DNA of 64,000 bases from Cyclobacteriaceae bacterium (lineage in GTDB: Bacteria > Bacteroidota > Bacteroidia > Cytophagales > Cyclobacteriaceae). Position numbers and translations under genes: made by a program. This document shows, in pieces, positions 16,351 to 24,883 of this stretch (its first letter is position 1; every line of letters begins with the position of its first letter). The DNA lies in contig JAHBUD010000003.1 in assembly GCA_019638255.1 (NCBI GenBank), positions 62,001 through 126,000 on the forward strand, read 5' to 3'. The notes under the pieces are model-generated. The model was not told where the DNA came from. It ran no database searches and worked only from the letters and a program-made list of their open reading frames with translations.

Positions 16351-17655
16351 TTAGTGTTTACTTGAAGCATCTGGCCGGAAATTCAGCAAATCCAGTCCGA
16401 TATCATTTCTGAAATATAATTCTTCCCACTTAAGTTTAGCAACATCACGATAAGCTTTTTCGCGGGCATCCGAAATACTTGTACCCATGCCCGTTATGGC
16501 CAGCACACGTCCTCCATCGGTAAGAATATCGCCACCGGAGTACTTCGTTCCTGCATGGAAGGTCATCGCTTCATGCAATTCCTTAATTCCGTGAATAACT
16601 TTTCCTTTGGCATAATCACCGGGGTAGCCTCCTGAAACCATAACTACTGTTACTGCAGTTTGTACATCAGTTTCAATGTGGTTACCCTTTAGCTCGACTT
16701 TAGCCGCGGCAAGTAGCAGGGGTACCAAATCATTTTTTATGCGAGGTAAAACAGCTTGTGTTTCCGGATCACCCATTCTGGCGTTGTATTCAATCACGTA
16801 AGGCTCTCCATTGCAGTTCATGAGCCCGATGAAAATAAAGCCCCGATAATCAATTCCTTCACGTTGCAAGCCGGCAATTGTTGGCTTAACAATCCGCTCT
16901 TCTACTTTTTGCATGAAGTCTGCCGATGCAAAAACTACAGGAGAAACAGCTCCCATACCGCCCGTATTTGGGCCGGTGTCACCTTCGCCAATGCGTTTAT
17001 AGTCTTTGGCTTCTGGAAGAATAACATAATCCTTTCCATCGGTGAGTACAAAAACCGATAATTCGATTCCTGATAGAAATTCTTCTATCAGCACCTTTGT
17101 GCTGGCCTCACCAAATTTTTTATCAACAAGCATTTCGCTGATTACTTGCTTTGCTTCTTCCTTGTCGGTTGTGATGATTACTCCTTTGCCTGCAGCAAGT
17201 CCATCAGCTTTTAATACAAGGGGAGGAGTGCAATCATTCAAGTAAGCTATAGCGGCTGAAAGTTCAGCTGCCTGAAATGTTCTTGCCTTTGCCGTTGGAA
17301 TGCCGTTACGCAACATGAACTGCTTGGAGAAATCTTTACTGCCTTCCAACTGTGCGCCCGTCTTATCAGGACCAACTATGGATATGGTTTTAAGCTTGGG
17401 ATGTTGCTCGAAAAAATTACGAATACCTTTTACAAGCGGAACTTCCGGCCCAACAACAATCAGTTCAATGTGATTTTCGGTGCAAAAAGAACCCAGTTTT
17501 TCAAAGTCGTCAACCCCAATCGGCACATTTTGCGCGATGGAGGCAGTGCCGGCATTACCGGGGGCAACATATAAGCTATCACAAAGGTTGCTCTGCTTTA
17601 TTTTCCATGCGAAGGCATGTTCCCGGCCTCCGCTGCCAATAATCAATATGTTCAT
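16351..17655 (-). CDS. purD: Phosphoribosylamine-glycine ligase (GAR synthetase)
   Basis: The 434-residue length is typical. It starts MNILIIGSGGREHAFAWKI, the GARS N-terminal signature, and continues through an ATP-grasp domain with LKADGLAAGKGVI and IEYNARMGDPETQ. The enzyme ligates glycine to phosphoribosylamine using ATP, the second step of purine synthesis. It is expressed toward ricT and gldH with a 26-bp gap. A minus-strand TATCTTTG box inside the upstream recQ terminator loop is a likely promoter. Confidence 0.97.
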   Translation of the reverse strand: MNILIIGSGGREHAFAWKIKQSNLCDSLYVAPGNAGTASIAQNVPIGVDDFEKLGSFCTENHIELIVVGPEVPLVKGIRNFFEQHPKLKTISIVGPDKTGAQLEGSKDFSKQFMLRNGIPTAKARTFQAAELSAAIAYLNDCTPPLVLKADGLAAGKGVIITTDKEEAKQVISEMLVDKKFGEASTKVLIEEFLSGIELSVFVLTDGKDYVILPEAKDYKRIGEGDTGPNTGGMGAVSPVVFASADFMQKVEERIVKPTIAGLQREGIDYRGFIFIGLMNCNGEPYVIEYNARMGDPETQAVLPRIKNDLVPLLLAAAKVELKGNHIETDVQTAVTVVMVSGGYPGDYAKGKVIHGIKELHEAMTFHAGTKYSGGDILTDGGRVLAITGMGTSISDAREKAYRDVAKLKWEELYFRNDIGLDLLNFRPDASSKH

Positions 17656-17667
17656 GCTGAAAAAGTA

Positions 17668-17699
17668 AAAGGCCTCAAAGATATGAATTTGAGGCCTTT
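17668..17699 (-). terminator. Terminator of recQ, with a purD -7 box in its loop
   Basis: AAAGGCCTCAAA (17668-17679) pairs perfectly with TTTGAGGCCTTT (17688-17699). On the minus strand it is followed by TTTTACTTTTT. The minus-strand loop side contains TATCTTTG (17683-17676), an exact TAnnTTTG match about 20 bp before the purD ATG; no TTG is evident at the -33 position. Confidence 0.75.
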
Positions 17700-17722
17700 A
17701 GAAAGTATGGGATGGGTTTTAA

Positions 17723-19921
17723 TTAATGTGCGTATTCGCTCATAAAATGAATGCGCATGAGCCTGATTTCTTCTTCGGAATAGTCAGCGAGTGAATCATC
17801 GTTAAGTGCCGCATCGAGACTATCGGTTTCGGCATTCATGAAATAATCGTGGATATCATCCTGCTTTTGCGGATCGATTAATGCCTCCAAGTAGTAATTC
17901 AGGTTTAACTTGGTGCCTGAGTAGCATATGTTCTCAATTTCGGTAAGCAGTTCTTCAAACGACAAGTGTGTTAACTCCGCTATCTCTTCCAGGTCAACTT
18001 TCTTATCAATTTGCTGAATAATCAGGATTTTTGTTTTCGACTTATTTACCGATGACTTAACCACAACTTCGGTTGCCGTCTCTATCTCGTTTTCTTCAAC
18101 GTAGTTTTGAATCAGCTCAAGAAACTCTTTTCCAAACTTGTTGACTTTTCCCATTCCAACACCATTCACGGACGCCAGGTCCTCTTTGGTTATTGGATAG
18201 GTGGTGGCCATTTCTTCCAATGAAGGATCCTGGAAGATTACGTAGGGAGGAAGATTTTTTTCCTTGGCAATTTTCTTACGCAGGCTCTTTAACATTTCAA
18301 AGAGTGCGCTGTCGTATGATTTGGCGTTTACCGGTGCTCTGTCCGTTGAAACTTCTTCGTCCTCTGCATCCGTTGTAAAGTCGTGATCGCGTGCCAATTC
18401 AATCGGCATGGGTTTCTTAAGAAATGCCTCACCACGTTTAGAGATTTTAAGTACGCCAATATTTTCAATGTCCTTATCCAGGTATTGGTAAATCAGGGTT
18501 TGTCGTATAACCGATTTCCAGAAATCCGCATCTTCATCGCTACCTGTTCCAAAAACAGTCAGATCAAAATGTCCGTAACTCTTTACATATTCATCTTCAA
18601 TACCACGAATAACGTTGACGAGGTGATTCAACCCAAACCGTTCATTGGTTTGCTTCACTGCATTTAGAACGGTTACTACGGCTTCGGTGCCATCGAATCG
18701 TTCGCGCGGATGCACGCAATTGTCGCACATACCGCAATTATCTTCCTTGAATTCTTCACCGAAATAGTGAAGGAGTTGCCGCCTGCGGCAAACCGGTGAT
18801 TCAGCGTAATACTCCATTTCCTGGAGCAGTATCCGCGCGTTTTCCCGTTCTTGAACAGATTTATCTTTATTGAATTTTTCAAGCTTGTTCAAATCGTTGT
18901 GGCTGTAGAACATCAGGCAATAGCCTTCCAGCCCATCGCGCCCAGAGCGACCGGTTTCCTGATAATATCCTTCAAGCGATTTGGGTACATCGTAATGCAC
19001 AACGAAACGAACATCAGGCTTATCAATGCCCATACCAAAAGCAATGGTGGCGACAATGATATCCACTTCCTCATTTAGGAAGTCATCCTGATTTTTTTCA
19101 CGAACATCCGGATCCAGACCAGCGTGATAAGGTGCGGCTTTAAAACCATTTACGCTTAAAAGGTTGGCAATTTCTTCAACTTTTTTTCGACTCAAACAAT
19201 AGACAATGCCCGACTTGCCTTTGTTGTCGCGCATGAATTTGATGAGTTGCTTTTTGGTTTCTTTTTTGGGACGTACTTCGTAGTAAAGATTTTTTCGGTT
19301 AAAGGATGAAAGAAAGATATCAGCTTCTTCCATCTGAAGATTCTTCTGAATGTCGAGCTGTACCTTAGGTGTTGCTGTAGCCGTAAGCGCCACAACCGGA
19401 AGGTTGCCCAGTTGTTGAATCATGGATTTAATCTTCCGGTATTCGGGCCTGAAATCGTGTCCCCATTCAGAAATACAATGGGCTTCATCTATGGCAACAA
19501 AGGAAACATTAACTTTTTTTAGAAACTCAATGTTTTCCTCTTTGGTTAAGGATTCAGGAGCCACATAGAGCAATTTAATGACTCCGTTAACGCAATCCTT
19601 CTTCAATCGCGTTATTTCACCTTTTGTGAGTGTGGAATTAAGAAAGCGCGCATTCACTCCATAACCAAACAACTGGTCTACCTGATTTTTCATCAAGGCA
19701 ATCAAAGGTGATATTACTATAGCCAAACCATCCGAAATCAAAGCGGGTAATTGATAACATAATGATTTGCCCGCACCGGTGGGCATTATTACAAAAGTAT
19801 TTTTACCGTCTAAAATGTTACGAATAATGATTTCCTGATTACCCCGAAAAGTGGAGTAACCAAAAACCTCTTTTAGCTTAAGTTTTAATTCATCTTTCTC
19901 TTCAGCCACCATCATAGTCAT
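17723..19921 (-). CDS. recQ: ATP-dependent DNA helicase RecQ
   Basis: A 732-residue RecQ helicase that unwinds DNA 3'-5' in recombinational repair. Motifs in order: Walker A PTGAGKS (Lys52), DEAH box AIDEAHCISEWGHDFRPEY, motif VI QETGRSGRDG, the zinc-binding cysteines CRRRQLLHYF...CGMCDNC, a winged-helix region, and an HRDC domain (LRKKIAKEKNLPPYVIFQD) in the C-terminal third. The acidic C-terminal extension is longer than in E. coli RecQ. The start could be any of three clustered ATGs at 19921, 19915 or 19912. It is divergent from kdsD. Confidence 0.96.
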   Translation of the reverse strand: MTMMVAEEKDELKLKLKEVFGYSTFRGNQEIIIRNILDGKNTFVIMPTGAGKSLCYQLPALISDGLAIVISPLIALMKNQVDQLFGYGVNARFLNSTLTKGEITRLKKDCVNGVIKLLYVAPESLTKEENIEFLKKVNVSFVAIDEAHCISEWGHDFRPEYRKIKSMIQQLGNLPVVALTATATPKVQLDIQKNLQMEEADIFLSSFNRKNLYYEVRPKKETKKQLIKFMRDNKGKSGIVYCLSRKKVEEIANLLSVNGFKAAPYHAGLDPDVREKNQDDFLNEEVDIIVATIAFGMGIDKPDVRFVVHYDVPKSLEGYYQETGRSGRDGLEGYCLMFYSHNDLNKLEKFNKDKSVQERENARILLQEMEYYAESPVCRRRQLLHYFGEEFKEDNCGMCDNCVHPRERFDGTEAVVTVLNAVKQTNERFGLNHLVNVIRGIEDEYVKSYGHFDLTVFGTGSDEDADFWKSVIRQTLIYQYLDKDIENIGVLKISKRGEAFLKKPMPIELARDHDFTTDAEDEEVSTDRAPVNAKSYDSALFEMLKSLRKKIAKEKNLPPYVIFQDPSLEEMATTYPITKEDLASVNGVGMGKVNKFGKEFLELIQNYVEENEIETATEVVVKSSVNKSKTKILIIQQIDKKVDLEEIAELTHLSFEELLTEIENICYSGTKLNLNYYLEALIDPQKQDDIHDYFMNAETDSLDAALNDDSLADYSEEEIRLMRIHFMSEYAH

Positions 19922-19949
19922 TCAACTCAAAAAGTTATTGTCATTCTTA

Positions 19950-19957
19950 TATCTTTG
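19950..19957 (+). promoter_or_regulatory. Putative kdsD -7 element
   Basis: TATCTTTG followed by C matches TAnnTTTG exactly and lies in the short gap between divergent recQ and kdsD. The last three bases are the TTG at 19955 that could be mistaken for a start codon. No good TTG at -33 is seen. Confidence 0.5.
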
Positions 19958-19987
19958 CCTGTATCAAAGCTAATTGCCGAAACGGAA

Positions 19988-20956
19988 TTGAATATAGCAA
20001 AAAATATCAAAAACATTGCACGAGAAGTATTATTAAATGAATCCCGGGCAATTGAAAATCTGGTAAACTATATCGACAACGATTTCGAAGAATGTGTTCG
20101 GGAAATTTATTCTTCAAAAGGCCGTGTTGTCGTTACAGGAATTGGTAAAAGTGCCATTATTGCCAATAAAATTGTGGCAACACTCAACTCCACCGGTACC
20201 CCGTCAGTATTTATGCATGCCGCAGACGCTATTCATGGCGATCTGGGAATGATTTTGAAAGAAGATATTGTGATCTGCATTTCAAAAAGTGGCAATACAC
20301 CGGAAATTAAGGTACTTGTTCCGTTGCTAAAACGCAGGGGTTCAAAACTTGTTGCTTTGGTCAGCAACACAGATTCATACCTGGCTCAACAGGCAGATTT
20401 CATACTCAACGCCACCATTAATGAGGAAGCTTGCCCCAATAACCTGGCGCCCACCACCAGTACTACGGCTCATTTGGCTTTGGGCGATGCCTTGGCGGTA
20501 AGTTTATTGGAACTACGCAATTTTACACCGGCTGATTTTGCTCAATATCACCCTGGTGGATCATTGGGCAAGCAATTGTACCTTAAAGTATCAGATATTG
20601 TAGCTGGAAATGCCATACCTGTGGTAAGGCCTCAAGCCGCACTAAAGGAGGTAATCATTGAAATTTCATCGAACCGATTAGGTTGTACGGCTGTGGTGGA
20701 TGATGACCGGAAACTGATGGGTATAATAACGGATGGTGATTTGAGAAGAATGTTACAAAAAGACAGTAATCTCGAGACCATTAAAGCTAAGGATATCATG
20801 ACCGCTAACCCCAAAACGATAGCCAAGGACGAGTTTGCCGTAAAAGCACTTCACGAAATGCAACAAAGCAGCATTACGCAGCTTGTAGTAGTTGATAATG
20901 GCCAATTGACAGGTTTTATCCATTTACATGATTTATTAAAAGAGGGAATAGTATAA
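19988..20956 (+). CDS. kdsD: Arabinose-5-phosphate isomerase, KpsF/GutQ family (KdsD)
   Basis: A SIS domain plus two CBS domains. Seen: GIGKSAIIANKIVATLNSTG, HAADAIHGDLGMI, CISKSGNTPEIK, EACPNNLAPTTSTTAHLALGDALAV and HPGGSLGK, then GIITDGDLRRML in the first CBS. It converts ribulose 5-phosphate to arabinose 5-phosphate for Kdo in lipopolysaccharide. No ATG precedes the conserved part. TTG at 19988 gives 322 residues; TTG at 19955 would add 11 residues but overlaps a -7 promoter box. manC follows 16 bp later, a sensible envelope-sugar pair. Confidence 0.93.
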   Translation: MNIAKNIKNIAREVLLNESRAIENLVNYIDNDFEECVREIYSSKGRVVVTGIGKSAIIANKIVATLNSTGTPSVFMHAADAIHGDLGMILKEDIVICISKSGNTPEIKVLVPLLKRRGSKLVALVSNTDSYLAQQADFILNATINEEACPNNLAPTTSTTAHLALGDALAVSLLELRNFTPADFAQYHPGGSLGKQLYLKVSDIVAGNAIPVVRPQAALKEVIIEISSNRLGCTAVVDDDRKLMGIITDGDLRRMLQKDSNLETIKAKDIMTANPKTIAKDEFAVKALHEMQQSSITQLVVVDNGQLTGFIHLHDLLKEGIV

Positions 20957-20972
20957 CCCTTATTAGCCAAGC

Positions 20973-22052
20973 ATGAAAAATAATCTTTATGTAGTGTTAA
21001 TGGCCGGTGGCGTTGGTGTGCGCTTTTGGCCCTATAGCCGCAATGCAAAGCCCAAGCAGTTTCTTGATGTACTTGGTACAGGAAAATCGCTTCTGCAATC
21101 CACTTACGACAGGTTTCTGCCCATTTGTGCGAAAGAAAATATTTTTGTTGTTACACACGAGGAGCATGCTCATCTGGTACAAGAGCAACTTCCCGACATT
21201 GATAGCAGCCAGATACTGGCTGAGCCGATGCGCAAAAATACAGCAGCCTGCATTGCTTATGCGAGCTATAAAATACGCCAGCGCGATAATGACGCGGTTA
21301 TTGTTGTTAGCCCAGCTGATCATTTGATTCTTAAAGAGAGTGAATTTCAAAGCACCATATCCAAAGCTGCTGATCAGGCCCATGACCACGACAAATTAAT
21401 TACGTTGGGCATCACACCTTCCCGGCCAGAAACCGGCTATGGATACATCCAGTTTCTTCCGGAGAAGAAAATATTGAAGAAGGTAAAAACCTTTACTGAA
21501 AAGCCGGAGCTATCGTTGGCGAAGAAGTTTATAGAGAGCGGGGATTTTGTATGGAACTCCGGAATTTTTATTTGGGGTGTGCAAGCCATTATCACAGCTA
21601 TTCAGGAACATTTACCGGAAATGGCCGAAGTGTTTGAGGAAAATCTTCAACAACTGGACACCGATCAGGAGAAAAAGGCTATCCTGAAGATTTATACGCA
21701 ATGCAAAAGCATCTCGATTGATTATGGCATCATGGAAAAAGCCACCAATGTTTATGTGTGCCAGGCTAACTTCAGTTGGTCCGATCTTGGTTCGTGGAAT
21801 TCAATTCATGACATTTCTCCGAAGGATGGAGACAACAACTCCATTGTCGGCCAGGCATTGGTTTACGATACACGAAATTCCATCATCCGTTCTTCAACCC
21901 CGGGTAGGTTACTCGTTGCCCAGGGTTTGAATGGCTACCTGATTGGTGAGTTTGGTGATGTAATTATAGTTTGTGAGAAAGAGCGGGAAGATTTATTCCG
22001 TCAATTCGTAAACGATGTGAAGGCGATGAAGGGTGGGGGGGAGTTTTTGTAA
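20973..22052 (+). CDS. manC: Mannose-1-phosphate guanylyltransferase
   Basis: A 359-residue nucleotidyltransferase with the GDP-mannose pyrophosphorylase signature VVLMAGGVGVRFWPYSR followed by KPKQFLDVLG, then SPADHLI, ETGYGYIQF and FTEKPE. It makes GDP-mannose from mannose 1-phosphate and GTP for surface glycans. No isomerase domain is fused, so this is the short form. It follows kdsD closely, and both supply sugar nucleotides. A run of seven G near the 3' end (22035-22041) could be prone to slippage, with only the last residues affected. Confidence 0.93.
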   Translation: MKNNLYVVLMAGGVGVRFWPYSRNAKPKQFLDVLGTGKSLLQSTYDRFLPICAKENIFVVTHEEHAHLVQEQLPDIDSSQILAEPMRKNTAACIAYASYKIRQRDNDAVIVVSPADHLILKESEFQSTISKAADQAHDHDKLITLGITPSRPETGYGYIQFLPEKKILKKVKTFTEKPELSLAKKFIESGDFVWNSGIFIWGVQAIITAIQEHLPEMAEVFEENLQQLDTDQEKKAILKIYTQCKSISIDYGIMEKATNVYVCQANFSWSDLGSWNSIHDISPKDGDNNSIVGQALVYDTRNSIIRSSTPGRLLVAQGLNGYLIGEFGDVIIVCEKEREDLFRQFVNDVKAMKGGGEFL

Positions 22053-22080
22053 ACGAATTACGAATTACGAATTACGAATT
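22053..22080. repeat. Four perfect tandem copies of a seven-base unit
   Basis: ACGAATT occurs four times without interruption, starting right after the manC stop. The array overlaps the 3' end of rlmB on the other strand, so the last rlmB codons (I-R-N-S-stop) are made of repeat sequence. Confidence 0.85.
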
Positions 22081-22808
22081 TTCTGCCGCACCACTTCATA
22101 GATGGCAATACCAGCTGCTACAGAAACATTCAATGAGCCAATCTCTCCTTTCATCGGAATTTTGACCAGCTCATCTGCGCTTCGTAATAAGGCATCTGAA
22201 ATGCCATCTTCTTCTGATCCCATAATCAACGCCACCGGACCTTTTAGCTCAATCTCATAAATAAGTTTGGTGGCTTTTTCCGTACACGCTACAACTGCAA
22301 TTCCGCTTTCGCGAAGGTAGGTAACGGTTTTCTTCAGATCTTTTTCGCGACAAACCGGCAAATGATTCAATGCTCCTGCAGAAGTTTTCATGGCATCGCT
22401 TGTAATCGGGGCGTTGCCTTTTTCCGGGATAATCAGGGCATCAATACCGGCACATTCTGCCGTGCGGGCAATGGCACCAAAATTTCGAACGTCTGTTATC
22501 TGGTCAAGCATCAGCAAAAATGGTTCACGGCCTTCGCTAAAAGCTGCGTGAACAATGTTGTCGAGCGAAGCGTATTCAACGGAAGAAAGCAAACAAATTA
22601 CGCCCTGGTGATTTTTAGTGGTTAGCCTGTTCAGCTTCTCTTGCGGCACATACGTAAACGTCATTCCATTCGAGCGTAAAAGTTGTAAGAGTTCGCGTAC
22701 CAGTTCGTTTGAAATTCCTTTTTGGATGAGAATGCGTTCAATCTGGCGTCCGGCTTTAATCGCCTCCATAACGGCACGGGTGCCGTAAATCATGTCGGAT
22801 TTGGTCAT
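22065..22808 (-). CDS. rlmB: 23S rRNA 2'-O-methyltransferase, TrmH/SpoU family (RlmB-like)
   Basis: A 247-residue SPOUT methyltransferase. The N-terminal substrate-binding domain begins with IYGTRAVMEAI. The trefoil-knot motifs are NFGAIARTAECAG (motif 1), IMGSEEDGIS (motif 2) and SLNVSVAAGIAIYE (motif 3). The family places a 2'-O-methyl on rRNA guanosine using SAM; RlmB acts on 23S G2251. The exact target nucleotide cannot be proved from sequence. Its stop codon lies within a seven-base tandem repeat, so the natural C-terminus has probably been reset by the repeat. Confidence 0.92.
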   Translation of the reverse strand: MTKSDMIYGTRAVMEAIKAGRQIERILIQKGISNELVRELLQLLRSNGMTFTYVPQEKLNRLTTKNHQGVICLLSSVEYASLDNIVHAAFSEGREPFLLMLDQITDVRNFGAIARTAECAGIDALIIPEKGNAPITSDAMKTSAGALNHLPVCREKDLKKTVTYLRESGIAVVACTEKATKLIYEIELKGPVALIMGSEEDGISDALLRSADELVKIPMKGEIGSLNVSVAAGIAIYEVVRQKIRNS

Positions 22809-22841
22809 GGCTTAAAAGTACAAACCATTCGGCAGAATGTA

Positions 22842-24044
22842 TCAAAAACGGGCTTTACGCCACAGGTCGATCATCTCATACCACTTGGCCTCGTAGGATT
22901 TATCGCGGAGCAAAACAAAGTTTTCAGGGTCAAAAATAGTAGAGGCTTTTACAAAGGTGAACTTGCCGGTGAAGTCTACGGTTTTGTACTCCCAAACTTC
23001 CCGGTCGCCAAAAAGGTATACCGCTTGCGGAAGGCCATAAATAATATAAATCATGCCACGATCTGTCTTCCAGCCTTCCTTGTACGAGCTGAAATAAATA
23101 TTGGCTTGCTCAACCCTTCGGAAGTAACTCCGCATGAATATCCTGGCCCGATCGGTATTTCCGGTAATGCTTAAAATTGCTTTATCGAATTGGGCTTTGC
23201 TATCGCCTGCTGCGGCCAGTTTACTGTATTCAGTTTTGCTGCAGATGTATACCATGGGACCCACCAAACTTTGGAGCATACCTAGTTTAGGGTAGTCATC
23301 CTCAACCCTGAAAGCAACACCAGCTGTAGATGCGGTATCTTGCTGTACCAGGTATAAACCTTTTTGAGTGAATGAGAGAATCGTGTCGGGTGGTTTAGTG
23401 AATATGGAATCTGGTTTAAGCAATGCTGAAACACGGGCCTGCGTGGTGGAGAAAGGAGGTGCGGCTGGCGGAAATGTTTCACTGTATTGTGAAATGATCA
23501 GTGGTTTGTCCTTATCGAAACCAAAGAACGTTACCGGGGTATTTAAGCGAACATAATTTTTAACGTTAGTGCTATTATCTTGTATAAGGTAGGCGGTGGC
23601 TGTTTCCGGAATTTTTTTGTAGAAGATGGTCATTAACCGCTTGGTGTTATCCACCACCTTGGCAACCGCGTATTTTCCGGCTGCACTATTGTCTAGCGTT
23701 ACCTTACCGGTTTTTAGAGCCTCTGTTGTGACAACCGGAGATACGGCTGTTACGGCAGTGCCCTCTTTTTCAAGAAGGTCTTTGCGGATTTCCCACAAAA
23801 TATCATATGTAAACAAGTTAACAGCTTCGCCACTTCGCTCGAGGGAATATTGAATTTCAATCTGGTTGTTGTGATGAACAATCTTCCAGTGAAGGTAGTG
23901 GGGTTGATCGGGGTAATAGATGTAATTGTAATTAATGGATTGAAGCCCTTGTGAATATCCACCTGAACAGATAAACAGGGTGAATAGGATCATCAGCCAA
24001 CCCGGTATAATCTTTATTCCGCTATTTTTACGCACGCAATCCAT
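22842..24044 (-). CDS. GWxTD-domain exported protein
   Basis: A 400-residue protein with a signal peptide (basic RKNSGIK, hydrophobic core, cleavage near YSQG). The C-terminal portion contains the family motif GWKTDRGMIYIIYGLP, the GWxTD domain found in Bacteroidota and Acidobacteriota exported proteins of unknown function. The ATG at 24044 is chosen since it gives a standard signal peptide; the frame extends 22 codons further with no support. The start is back-to-back with that of the divergent methyltransferase (CATATG), so its promoter must lie inside that gene. Confidence 0.82.
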   Translation of the reverse strand: MDCVRKNSGIKIIPGWLMILFTLFICSGGYSQGLQSINYNYIYYPDQPHYLHWKIVHHNNQIEIQYSLERSGEAVNLFTYDILWEIRKDLLEKEGTAVTAVSPVVTTEALKTGKVTLDNSAAGKYAVAKVVDNTKRLMTIFYKKIPETATAYLIQDNSTNVKNYVRLNTPVTFFGFDKDKPLIISQYSETFPPAAPPFSTTQARVSALLKPDSIFTKPPDTILSFTQKGLYLVQQDTASTAGVAFRVEDDYPKLGMLQSLVGPMVYICSKTEYSKLAAAGDSKAQFDKAILSITGNTDRARIFMRSYFRRVEQANIYFSSYKEGWKTDRGMIYIIYGLPQAVYLFGDREVWEYKTVDFTGKFTFVKASTIFDPENFVLLRDKSYEAKWYEMIDLWRKARF

Positions 24045-24842
24045 ATGGCTAAGATATATACAACCGAAATAACATCCGAAAATATTCCATCGGATAACCC
24101 TATTCATCAACGTTTATTCAAAGCATATGTTGCAGCGTTGCCCTACGTAAAGGGCAATGTGCTGGAGATTGGTTGCGGAGAGGGGAGAGGCATTGCCTTG
24201 CTGAAACCAAACACCACTGGTTTTACAGCAGTTGATAAGATCGATGATGCACTCAAAGCACTCCGGCAAAAATTTCCGGATGCTAGATTTATGGCGATGA
24301 ATCTTCCACCACTTCATGGGTTGCAGGATAATGCCTATGATTGCGTGATCAGTTTTCAGGTTATCGAACACATTCAAGATGACCGGTTTTTTCTGAAGGA
24401 GATTAACCGCGTACTGAAGCCGGGCGGAATAGCGTTGATCACCACACCGAACAAAAAACTTTCGTTAAGCCGAAACCCCTGGCACATACGGGAATATTTT
24501 GCCGAAGAATTACAGCGGCTGGCTGCTGAAATTTTTGATAGCGTTGACCTGAAAGGGATTACCGGAAACGAGAAGGTTATGCTGTACTATGAACAGAATC
24601 GAGTATCGGTGAACGGCTTTATGCGGTGGGATATTTTTAACCTTCAATACAAACTTCCAGCGTGGCTTTTGCGGATTCCGTATGAATTAATGAATCGTTT
24701 AAACCGAAATAAACTTCAATCGGGTAATGATGAGCTTGTACAAAGTATTCGTCATGAGGACTATGTTGTTACCGATCAGGCAAACGAAGCGTTGGATTTA
24801 TTTTTGATTGTTAGAAAAAAACTAAAACCTCCAAGGACTTAG
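24045..24842 (+). CDS. Class I SAM-dependent methyltransferase
   Basis: A 265-residue Rossmann methyltransferase. Motif I is VLEIGCGEGRG near residue 40, and later motifs are CVISFQVIEHIQDD and INRVLKPGGIALITTPN, the UbiE/Methyltransf_11 pattern. The substrate is unknown. It is divergent from the GWxTD gene with no spacing between start codons. Its last codons form the first arm of a terminator hairpin, so the extreme C-terminus (KPPRT) is encoded by terminator sequence. Confidence 0.85.
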   Translation: MAKIYTTEITSENIPSDNPIHQRLFKAYVAALPYVKGNVLEIGCGEGRGIALLKPNTTGFTAVDKIDDALKALRQKFPDARFMAMNLPPLHGLQDNAYDCVISFQVIEHIQDDRFFLKEINRVLKPGGIALITTPNKKLSLSRNPWHIREYFAEELQRLAAEIFDSVDLKGITGNEKVMLYYEQNRVSVNGFMRWDIFNLQYKLPAWLLRIPYELMNRLNRNKLQSGNDELVQSIRHEDYVVTDQANEALDLFLIVRKKLKPPRT

Positions 24843-24857
24843 GACCTTGGAGGTTTT
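24824..24857. terminator. Bidirectional terminator overlapping a stop codon
   Basis: AAAACCTCCAAGG (24824-24836) pairs perfectly with CCTTGGAGGTTTT (24845-24857). The methyltransferase stop lies in the loop. It sits between convergent genes and can act in both directions. Confidence 0.8.
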
Positions 24858-24883
24858 GTAGACCTTGGAAGATTTATAATTGA

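Noticed and set aside
20997..21389. 130-codon antisense frame in manC
   Set aside because: Antisense to a conserved enzyme and without signals.
22053..22080. Possible CRISPR-like array
   Set aside because: Units are 7 bp, directly adjacent, with no spacers and no cas genes in the window.
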